From: Pseudomonadota bacterium
GTDB taxonomy: Bacteria > Pseudomonadota > Alphaproteobacteria > Rhizobiales > Rhizobiaceae
Assembly: GCA_023457435.1 (NCBI GenBank)
Contig: JAEWLS010000018.1
Coordinates: 1 to 52,293 of the forward strand
Length of the DNA: 52,293 bases
Reading direction: 5' to 3'
Positions within the stretch are counted from its first letter, which is position 1; every line of letters begins with the position of its first letter. The notes under the pieces are model-generated. The model saw nothing but the letters and a program-made list of their open reading frames with translations. It was not told where the DNA came from and did not search any database. The translations under genes and the position numbers were made by a program. Positions 8,120-14,847 of this stretch are shown here, in pieces.

Positions 8120-9103
8120 ATGGCAGGCGTAGAACAGATCACGGTCGGGACGGATGAGTCGGGCATGCGTCTCGACCGCTGGTTCAAGCTGCACTATCCC
8201 GGGCTTGGCTTCGGCCACTTGCAGAAGCTGCTACGCTCCGGCCAAGTCCGGGTCGACGGCGGCCGCGCCAAGGCTGACACGCGCGTCGAGCCCGGTCAGA
8301 TCGTACGTATCCCGCCGCTCGACATCGACCGCAAGGACGGTCCGCTGACTGCCCGCACGATGCGGGACCAGACGGACGCGGACCTTCTCAGCAAGATGGT
8401 CTTGTACGAGGACGACAAGGTCTTCGTATTCAACAAGCCCTCGGCGCTCGCGGTCCAGGGGGGCTCGGGCGTTAACCGCAGCGTCGATTCGATGCTTGAG
8501 GCTTGGCGAAACAAGAAGGGCGAAAAGCCTCGGCTGGTGCACCGGCTCGATCGCGACACGTCGGGCGTACTCGTCGTTGCGCGCACGCGCCTGGCCGCGA
8601 TGAAGCTCGCCGAGGCGTTCCGCGAGCGCGAAACCAAGAAGACCTACTGGGCGCTGGTCAAAGGCGTCCCGAAGAAGCGCGAGGACAAGATCTCGACGTG
8701 GCTGATCAAGGAGCAGACGCCCGACGGCGATCGTATGCGTGTCGCCAGGCATGGCGAGAAGGGTGCCGACCACGCAGTTTCCTATTACCGCATCGTCGAG
8801 CAGGCGGGACAAGCACTGTCTTGGCTGGAGATGGAACCATATACCGGGCGAACTCACCAGTTGCGGGTCCACGCCGCCCATATGGAGTGCCCGATCATCG
8901 GCGACCCGAAATACTTCGAAGCCGATCATAACTGGGACTTCCCCGGCGGGATGCAGAAGCGCCTGCATCTTCATGCAAGGCGCATCATCATCCCGCATCC
9001 GAGCGGCGGGAAAATCGATGTGACTGCGCCTATGCCGCCTCACATGGTGCAGAGCTGGAACCTCCTCGGATTCGACGAGAATTCGGCGGGAGATGCCGAG
9101 TGA
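8120..9103 (+). CDS. rluC: RluA-family 23S rRNA pseudouridine synthase (RluC-like)
   Basis: Isomerises uridine to pseudouridine in RNA. The 327-aa protein has an N-terminal S4 RNA-binding domain (MRLDRWFKLHYPGLGFGHLQKLLRSGQVRVDG, about residues 16-47) and the catalytic domain with HRLDRDTSG at 141-149, where D144 is the expected catalytic aspartate. GRTHQLRVH lies near the C-terminal third. The S4 domain plus this motif fits RluC/RluD rather than RluA; the precise target uridines cannot be read from sequence. It ends overlapping the EamA transporter gene by 4 nt. Confidence 0.9.
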   Translation: MAGVEQITVGTDESGMRLDRWFKLHYPGLGFGHLQKLLRSGQVRVDGGRAKADTRVEPGQIVRIPPLDIDRKDGPLTARTMRDQTDADLLSKMVLYEDDKVFVFNKPSALAVQGGSGVNRSVDSMLEAWRNKKGEKPRLVHRLDRDTSGVLVVARTRLAAMKLAEAFRERETKKTYWALVKGVPKKREDKISTWLIKEQTPDGDRMRVARHGEKGADHAVSYYRIVEQAGQALSWLEMEPYTGRTHQLRVHAAHMECPIIGDPKYFEADHNWDFPGGMQKRLHLHARRIIIPHPSGGKIDVTAPMPPHMVQSWNLLGFDENSAGDAE

Positions 9104-10014
9104 GCAGCCGGCCTGTCGACCGGCAGCCGGGCATCGATGGCGCAGCAGCCGCAACTATGGTGCTCCTGACGCTTTCATGGGGCCTCAACGGTGTGCTCGT
9201 GAAGCTGTCGGCCGTCGGCTTCAACCCGGTGCTGGGCACCACAGGACGCTCGGCTCTTGCGGCGCTCGCCGTCTACATCTGGTGCCGCGTTCGCAATGTG
9301 AGACTGTTCGAGACGGATGGAACGCTCGTTCCAGGCCTTGTGGCGGGCGCGCTCTTTGCGCTGGAGTTCGTACTCATCTTCTTTGCCTACGAATACACGA
9401 CTGTCGCACGCGGGACGCTCATCATGAACACCATGCCGTTCATGGTGCTGGTCGCCGGGCACTTCCTGCTCGGCGAACGGATGGACCTGGGCAAGGTTGT
9501 CGGGCTTGCTGTTGCCTTCTGCGGTTTGATCCTGGTCTTCTCGGACAGATTGAGTTTGCCATCGCGGGAAGCCCTGTTCGGCGACCTCCTGATGCTGTGC
9601 GCGGCGGCGATCTGGGCGGCTACAACCATAGTGGTGAAAGGATCCGCCCTGACGCGGGTGAGTGCCGAAAAGACGCTGCTCTACCAGCTCGCCGTCTCGG
9701 CCATACTACCATTGCCGCTTCTGCCACTCGGCGGGCCGCTGCTGCGCGAAGTCACGCCGCTCGCGGTTGGGTCGTTCCTGGCGCAGGCGTTCTATATCGT
9801 CGCGTTCACATACATGCTCTGGTTCTGGCTCATGCGCCGCTACCCGGCATCCGGGCTGTCGAGCTTCACCTTCCTTAGCCCGGTTTTCGGCGTGCTCGGC
9901 GGCGCACTTCTCCTCGGAGAGCCGCTTTCGTGGCCCATCTTCGCCGCTCTGGCCCTCATCGCCATCGGGCTCTATGTGGTGAACCGCCCGCGGCGTGCGT
10001 CGCCGCCTGCCTGA
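9100..10014 (+). CDS. EamA/DMT-family transporter
   Basis: Drug/metabolite-transporter superfamily membrane protein, substrate unknown. The 304-aa product has ten predicted hydrophobic segments arranged as two EamA repeats (about residues 20-150 and 165-295), with the usual LTLSWGLNGVLVKLS start and the conserved GEPLSWPIFAALALIAIGLYV end. Translation starts at GTG 9100, overlapping the rluC stop as GTGA, with GGGAGA about 7 nt upstream. Neighbours do not identify a substrate. Confidence 0.85.
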   Translation: MSSRPVDRQPGIDGAAAATMVLLTLSWGLNGVLVKLSAVGFNPVLGTTGRSALAALAVYIWCRVRNVRLFETDGTLVPGLVAGALFALEFVLIFFAYEYTTVARGTLIMNTMPFMVLVAGHFLLGERMDLGKVVGLAVAFCGLILVFSDRLSLPSREALFGDLLMLCAAAIWAATTIVVKGSALTRVSAEKTLLYQLAVSAILPLPLLPLGGPLLREVTPLAVGSFLAQAFYIVAFTYMLWFWLMRRYPASGLSSFTFLSPVFGVLGGALLLGEPLSWPIFAALALIAIGLYVVNRPRRASPPA

Positions 10015-10024
10015 AAGACCATCG

Positions 10025-10804
10025 ATGCGCGATATCTTGAACGATCTCGAAGCAGGCAAGCGCGACCCGATGAAGCTTGCGCAAGCGCCGATGCGACAGC
10101 CGCTCCCCAAGCGTTTCTACAAAGCCGCCGAGCACGTTCCGGTCGAGAACTGCTGGGAGGTGCGCCTCGACGGCAAGGCCGCGAAGACGCCCGGACGCGC
10201 GCCACTGCGTCTGCCGACCGAACGCGCGGCGCATCTGGTTGCAGCGGAGTTCGCGGCCCAGGGCGAACATCTCGACCCTGCGCAGATGCCGATCACGCGG
10301 TTCGCCAACACAGTGATCGACGGTGTCGCGACGGATCCGCAGGTCGTCCTCGAGGATGTGCTGCGCTACGCGTCTTCCGACCTGGTTTGCTACCGAGCCG
10401 ACTCGCCCGAAGGCCTCGTGCAGAGACAGTCGGAGATTTGGGACCCGGTGCTCGACTGGATACGCAGCGAGACCGGCGCGCGCTTCTTCCTCGCCGAGGG
10501 GGTCATGCATGTCGAGCAGCCGAAGGAAGCAATCGCGCTGATCGGCGCATATCTTGGCCGCCGAGCCGAACCGTTCCGCCTGGCGGCAATTCATGTGATG
10601 ACCACACTCATGGGGTCGGCGTTGCTAGCGCTGATGGTCGAGGGCCGCGCGCTCTCCGCCTCCGAGGCGTGGGCGGCGGCGCATATCGACGAGGACTGGA
10701 ATATCTCGCAGTGGGGCGAGGACGCCGAAGCGGCCGCCCGCCGCGCCTACCGCTGGCGCGACATGCAGGCGGCAGCGACGCTGCTGGATGCAATCGAGAG
10801 CTAG
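10025..10804 (+). CDS. ATP12-family F1-ATPase assembly chaperone
   Basis: Homologue of mitochondrial Atp12, which binds the F1 alpha subunit before hexamer assembly; alphaproteobacteria retain it. From ATG 10025 the product is 259 aa. The N-terminus carries QPLPKRFYKAAEHVPVENCWEVRLDGKAAKTPGRAPLRLPT, typical of the family, followed by PITRFANTVIDGV and the helical region with SEAWAAAHIDEDWNISQWGEDAEAAARR near the C-terminus. ATG 10025 is preferred over the ATG 30 nt earlier, which lies in the previous gene. Its stop overlaps the stop of the convergent SDR gene by 4 nt. Confidence 0.9.
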   Translation: MRDILNDLEAGKRDPMKLAQAPMRQPLPKRFYKAAEHVPVENCWEVRLDGKAAKTPGRAPLRLPTERAAHLVAAEFAAQGEHLDPAQMPITRFANTVIDGVATDPQVVLEDVLRYASSDLVCYRADSPEGLVQRQSEIWDPVLDWIRSETGARFFLAEGVMHVEQPKEAIALIGAYLGRRAEPFRLAAIHVMTTLMGSALLALMVEGRALSASEAWAAAHIDEDWNISQWGEDAEAAARRAYRWRDMQAAATLLDAIES

Positions 10805-11592
10805 GGTCTGAGCGCTCGCTTGTCCCAGCCGGTGAACTTTGTGACCAGCCAGTGCATCAGCGCCCGCGGCAGAAGGCGAACCGCGGCCATGGGCCAAGCC
10901 AGACGGCGGGGGAAGGCGATCTCGAAGCCCCCGCGCCGAAGGCCGTCGACAATACGCTGTGCGGCCTTCTCCACCGGCATCAGGCCCGGCATGGCAAAGT
11001 CATTCTTATCCGTCAGGGGCGTCTCGACGAAGCCGGGATTGATCACCTGGATGCGGATATTCATCTTGTCCAGATCGAATTTCAGCGACTGAGCCATGCT
11101 GTTCAGTGCCGCCTTCGTCGCTCCATAGGCTGCCGCACCGGGAAGCCCGAAATACGAGGTGAGCGAGCCGACCACCGCGATCTGGCCACGGCCGTGCGCC
11201 TTCAATGCAGCGACCGCCGGTACCAGGGCGTTGACGGTGCCTTTCAGGTTGACGTCGATCGTCTTGTCGAAATTCTTGACGTCGAGCCGCTCACCGCGCG
11301 ACGGCGCATAAGTCCCCGCATTCAATACAACGAGGGCCAGCGGGCCGACTTCGCGTTCGATGCGCTCGACGGTCTCCGCACACGCGGCGGTGTCCGTGAC
11401 GTCGCACGGGAAGGCGAAGATCTTGCCACCCGCGGACGCCGCGAGCTTTTCCAACTCGTCGACGCTTCGGGCGCTTGCAGCGACGGTGTAACCGTATCGG
11501 GCTAGTGCCAGGGCAAGCTCGCGGCCAATTCCGCTGCTTGCACCTGTTACCCAGGCAACGCCGTCGTCAGGCGAGGCGCGATAGAAAGGCAT
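10801..11592 (-). CDS. Short-chain dehydrogenase/reductase (SDR family)
   Basis: NAD(P)-dependent oxidoreductase of the classical SDR fold. The 263-aa protein has the cofactor motif TGASSGIG at residues 16-23, the NAG motif (VVLNAGTYAP), a catalytic serine region VVGSLTSYFG and the YGATK active-site motif. Substrate unknown. It lies directly downstream of the ChrR-like gene on the same strand, with start and stop adjacent, so the two are almost certainly co-transcribed. SDR genes are recurrent partners of RpoE-ChrR loci in Rhodobacter-type alphaproteobacteria, which suggests a role in the response to singlet oxygen or membrane oxidation. That role is inference. Confidence 0.87.
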   Translation of the reverse strand: MPFYRASPDDGVAWVTGASSGIGRELALALARYGYTVAASARSVDELEKLAASAGGKIFAFPCDVTDTAACAETVERIEREVGPLALVVLNAGTYAPSRGERLDVKNFDKTIDVNLKGTVNALVPAVAALKAHGRGQIAVVGSLTSYFGLPGAAAYGATKAALNSMAQSLKFDLDKMNIRIQVINPGFVETPLTDKNDFAMPGLMPVEKAAQRIVDGLRRGGFEIAFPRRLAWPMAAVRLLPRALMHWLVTKFTGWDKRALRP

Positions 11593-12234
11593 TCAGAAGC
11601 CCAGAATGTCGGACAGACGCTGGCCAATCGGGCCGTTGAAGCGCAACGGCGCGTCGGTCACCGCAAAGCTGATGCACGGACGATCCTTCTCGGCGATCGG
11701 CCGGTGATTGATCGACTGGTCGGCGATGGCGATGTCGCCCGGTCCGTACAGACCGCTGACGTCGCGAAATGCCCCATCCACGACCAGCGTCAGTTCGGAG
11801 CCGTCATGCGTATGGTGCGGAATCTTACGGCCCGGACGGATCCAGAAGAGGCTGACATGGCAGCCGTCGACCTCGCCCATCTCGAACTCTCTAAAGCCCG
11901 GCATTTTCGTCCGCCACGGGACCCGATCCGCGTCGAAGCCGAGAAAGTCGCGCAGTGCATGGGGAAAGAGACCGGCAGTCGTGGGGCGCTTGGCAGCCAC
12001 AGGCGCCTTGCTCGTAAATATCGCCTCGAGATTGGTGCGGCTGGACGCTAAGGCAGCAGGCGCTTCCTCTTCGAGCGCAACGCCCGCCAGCGACTCCAGT
12101 CCCGCCACAAGCATCCGATTGTCTGGCTTCATCTCAAGATGCGCCTCGACCAGCACGCGCGCAGGTTCAGGCAGTGCCCCCGCCACATACCGGGACAGCA
12201 AGGTGTCGATGGTCTCGAAGTTCTCGGTTGTCAT
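11593..12234 (-). CDS. ChrR-like cupin anti-sigma factor with degenerate zinc site
   Basis: The 213-aa protein has the two-domain plan of ChrR, the anti-sigma factor of the singlet-oxygen ECF sigma factor RpoE. The N-terminal helical region (LLSRYVAGALPEPARVLVEAHLE) is followed by a C-terminal cupin. The cupin ligands H141, H143, E147 and H177 are all present (HHTHDGSE and INHRP). The anti-sigma zinc motif is not: after H32 the two positions expected to be Cys are K36 and N39, and there is no N-terminal His. Either the protein binds its sigma factor without zinc or it has become a cupin sensor. No sigma gene is adjacent. It leads the two-gene unit with the SDR gene. Confidence 0.82.
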   Translation of the reverse strand: MTTENFETIDTLLSRYVAGALPEPARVLVEAHLEMKPDNRMLVAGLESLAGVALEEEAPAALASSRTNLEAIFTSKAPVAAKRPTTAGLFPHALRDFLGFDADRVPWRTKMPGFREFEMGEVDGCHVSLFWIRPGRKIPHHTHDGSELTLVVDGAFRDVSGLYGPGDIAIADQSINHRPIAEKDRPCISFAVTDAPLRFNGPIGQRLSDILGF

Positions 12235-12267
12235 AGTCTGTCGTTGAAACCCATGGTCGTGCGATGC

Positions 12268-12297
12268 GCTTTACGTCCCATCTGCGCCGACGGATCA
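12268..12297 (-). promoter_or_regulatory. Candidate ECF sigma (RpoE/ChrR-type) promoter
   Basis: On the minus strand, TGATCC (12292-12297) is followed after exactly 18 bp by TAAAGC (12268-12273), about 34 nt upstream of the ChrR-like start. TGATCC is the -35 element described for RpoE in Rhodobacter and Caulobacter; a TAA-starting -10 is also compatible. The match to that class next to a ChrR homologue makes chance less likely, but no expression data are available. Confidence 0.5.
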
Positions 12298-12412
12298 CCG
12301 GCAGCCTTAATGCAGCGGAATAGCGATCTAGTGAGCCGGCGCTGCATAGCAAAACGCAGCTTGAAAGGCTCGGCAAGCGTTTCTAGTTTCGCGGCGCTAA
12401 CTGGAAAAAACA

Positions 12413-13444
12413 ATGTACCCTTCAGTTCTCGGCGCCATCGGCGGAACGCCCCTCATCCGCCTGCGCAAGGCGTCGGAGGTCACCGGCTGCGACATCCTGG
12501 GCAAAGCCGAGTTTCTCAACCCCGGGCAATCGGTCAAGGATAGGGCCGGGCTTTTCATCATCCGCGACGCCGAGAAGAAGGGCCTGCTGAGACCTGGCGG
12601 CGTTATTGTGGAAGGCACAGCCGGTAACACCGGCATCGGGCTTACGGTCGTAGCGCGCGCGCTTGGCTACCGTACAGTCATTGTGATTCCCGACACCCAA
12701 AGCCAGGAAAAGAAGGATGCGCTGCGGCTGCTCGGCGCCGAACTGATCGAAGTGCCGGCGGTGCCTTACAAGAACCCCAACAACTACGTGAAGGTATCGG
12801 GGCGCCTTGCCGAGCAATTGGCGAAGACCGAGCCGAATGGCGCGATCTGGGCGAACCAATTCGACAACGTCGCCAACCGCGACGGCCATATCGAAACGAC
12901 CGCTGAAGAAATCTGGACCGAGACCGGCGGCAAGGTGGACGGCTTTACCTGCGCCGTCGGCACGGGAGGAACGCTCGCGGGCATCGCTGCCGGGCTGAGA
13001 TCCCATGACTCGGCTGTGAAAATCGCGCTTGCCGACCCGATGGGTGCGGCTTTGCACAGCTTCTATACGGAAGGCGTGCTCAAATCCGAGGGCAGTTCCA
13101 TTACCGAGGGCATCGGCCAAGGGCGCATCACCGCCAACCTCGAAGGGTTCGAGCCGGACTTCTCCTACCAGATTCACGACGAGGAAGCGCTGCCCATCGT
13201 CTTCGACCTTGTAACGGAGGAGGGGCTGTGCCTCGGCGGATCGAGCGGCATCAACATCGCCGGAGCCATCCGGCTCGCGCGCGAGCTCGGCCCGGGGCAC
13301 CGGATCGTCACGGTGCTGTGCGACTACGGCACGCGGTATCAGTCCAAGCTCTTCAACCCAGAGTTCCTACGTAGCAAAGGCCTGCCGACGCCGCCCTGGC
13401 TCGAGCGGCAGTCGCCAATCGACGTTCCTTTCGAAACAGTCTGA
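12413..13444 (+). CDS. cysK: Cysteine synthase A (PLP-dependent)
   Basis: Fold-type II PLP enzyme forming cysteine from O-acetylserine and sulfide. The 343-aa product has the lysine motif NPGQSVKDRAG with K42 as the Schiff-base lysine, the substrate loop EGTAGNTGIGL, the PLP-phosphate loop GTGGTLAG and GLCLGGSSGIN near the C-terminus. It is somewhat longer than E. coli CysK and has a long C-terminal tail (SKLFNPEFLRSKGLPTPPWLER), as in the subgroup common in alphaproteobacteria. A mercaptopyruvate sulfurtransferase gene follows 12 nt downstream, so cysteine synthesis and cysteine-derived sulfane sulfur are linked here. Confidence 0.9.
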   Translation: MYPSVLGAIGGTPLIRLRKASEVTGCDILGKAEFLNPGQSVKDRAGLFIIRDAEKKGLLRPGGVIVEGTAGNTGIGLTVVARALGYRTVIVIPDTQSQEKKDALRLLGAELIEVPAVPYKNPNNYVKVSGRLAEQLAKTEPNGAIWANQFDNVANRDGHIETTAEEIWTETGGKVDGFTCAVGTGGTLAGIAAGLRSHDSAVKIALADPMGAALHSFYTEGVLKSEGSSITEGIGQGRITANLEGFEPDFSYQIHDEEALPIVFDLVTEEGLCLGGSSGINIAGAIRLARELGPGHRIVTVLCDYGTRYQSKLFNPEFLRSKGLPTPPWLERQSPIDVPFETV

Positions 13445-13456
13445 GCGGAGACCTGC

Positions 13457-14320
13457 ATGAGCGACAAGAGCCGTTTCGTCGTAACCGCCGACTGGCTGCA
13501 GGAGCGGCTCGGAAGGCCGGGTCTGAAGATCGTCGACGGCGCGTGGTATCTGCCGGCCCAAGGCCGAAATGCGCGAGAGGAGTACGATGCCGGGCATATT
13601 CCCGGCGCGTTGTTCTTCGACCAGGATGTCGCAGTCGATCCAAACGCAGAGCTGCCGCATACTCTTCCGCAGCCGGCGGACTTTGCGCGCTATGCCGGTT
13701 CGATGGGGGTTTCGGAGGGAGACACCATCGTCGTCCATGACGGACCCGGCTTCTTTTCAGCGCCGCGGGTATGGTGGCTCTTCCGCGTGATGGGCGCGCG
13801 CGAGGTTTACCTGCTCGAGGGCGGGCTCGACGGATGGAAACGTGATGGGCGACCGCTGACTTCGGACGTCACCAAGATTGCGCCGTGCGTCTTCAATGTC
13901 GCCTTCGACGAAAACCGCGTCGCCAGCCTCGACGACATGCGCGGCATCGTCGCCGACCGCTCGATGCAGGTCGCCGACGCTCGGCCCGCCGGCCGCTTCG
14001 CCGGCGTCGACGCCGAGCCGCGCCCGGGCGTGCGAGGCGGGCATATGCCAGGCGCACGCAACGTGCCCGCAACCGCATTGTCAAAGGATGGGAAGCTTCT
14101 GCCGCTCAACGAGCTGCGCAATACGCTGAAGGATGCAGGAGTGGATCTCGACAAACCAGTCGTGACCTCGTGTGGCTCCGGCGTCACCGCCGCCGTCATC
14201 ACCCTGGCGCTCGAGTCGCTCGGGCACACAAACAATAAGCTGTACGACGGCTCCTGGACGGAGTGGGGGAGCCGCAGGGATACGCCCGTCGACACCGGCC
14301 CGGCTGACAAGATCGGCTGA
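13457..14320 (+). CDS. sseA: 3-mercaptopyruvate sulfurtransferase (two rhodanese domains)
   Basis: Transfers sulfur from 3-mercaptopyruvate or thiosulfate to an acceptor through a cysteine persulfide. The 287-aa protein has an inactive N-terminal rhodanese domain (YDAGHIPGALFFDQD, about residues 43-57) and an active C-terminal one with RGGHMPGARNVP and the catalytic loop CGSGVTA at 239-245 (C239). The CGSGV loop marks mercaptopyruvate sulfurtransferases rather than thiosulfate-specific rhodaneses. It is co-directional with cysK and overlaps the GNAT gene by one base (TGATG). Confidence 0.93.
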   Translation: MSDKSRFVVTADWLQERLGRPGLKIVDGAWYLPAQGRNAREEYDAGHIPGALFFDQDVAVDPNAELPHTLPQPADFARYAGSMGVSEGDTIVVHDGPGFFSAPRVWWLFRVMGAREVYLLEGGLDGWKRDGRPLTSDVTKIAPCVFNVAFDENRVASLDDMRGIVADRSMQVADARPAGRFAGVDAEPRPGVRGGHMPGARNVPATALSKDGKLLPLNELRNTLKDAGVDLDKPVVTSCGSGVTAAVITLALESLGHTNNKLYDGSWTEWGSRRDTPVDTGPADKIG

Positions 14321-14841
14321 TGGGAGGGACGCTGACGACGCGGGTGACGCATCTGGAGATGCACACGCCGCCGGCTCAGCGCGTCCATCCTCCCCTCGGC
14401 TTCAAGCTGGCACTCATGCGCGCAGAGGCGATTCCGGTGCACTTCTATCGCTATCTTTACGAGCAGATAGGGCGCGCGCATCACTGGCAGCTTCGCAGGA
14501 CGATGAACGACGCCGAGTTGGAGGCGACTCTTCACGCCGCGACGACGCATGTCGAAGTGCTCTATTGCGATGGCGCTCCGGCTGGCTTCTTCGAACTCGA
14601 CCTGGCTGCGATGCCGGAAACGGCCGAAATCAAGTACTTCGGCATCGTGCCGTCCTTCCAGGGCAGGGGGCTGTCACGCTTCCTGCTGTCTGCGGCCGTA
14701 TTTCAGGCCTGGAGCGCCAGGCCCGGGGCCGTAACCATCGAGACCAACACGCTCGACAGTCCGCGCGCGCTGCAGCTCTATCAGAAGATCGGCTTCGCGC
14801 CGACCGCCTGGTGGGAGGAGACGATCGAAGCCTGGGATTGA
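14320..14841 (+). CDS. GNAT-family N-acetyltransferase
   Basis: Probable acetyl-CoA-dependent N-acetyltransferase with unknown substrate. The 173-aa protein has the GNAT beta4-alpha3 region AEIKYFGIVPSFQGRGLSRFLLSAA, which includes the acetyl-CoA pyrophosphate loop Q-G-R-G-L, and the terminal ALQLYQKIGF segment. The first 40 residues are less conserved. Its ATG overlaps the sulfurtransferase stop, which puts it in the cysK-sseA unit. It ends 6 nt from the convergent uvrA stop. Confidence 0.88.
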   Translation: MGGTLTTRVTHLEMHTPPAQRVHPPLGFKLALMRAEAIPVHFYRYLYEQIGRAHHWQLRRTMNDAELEATLHAATTHVEVLYCDGAPAGFFELDLAAMPETAEIKYFGIVPSFQGRGLSRFLLSAAVFQAWSARPGAVTIETNTLDSPRALQLYQKIGFAPTAWWEETIEAWD

Positions 14842-14847
14842 GGAACG

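Noticed and set aside
13405..13424. GGCAGTCGCCAATCG in the end of cysK resembles the palindromic repeat
   Set aside because: It lies inside the conserved coding sequence, has no inverted partner and mismatches the repeat at key positions; probably chance.
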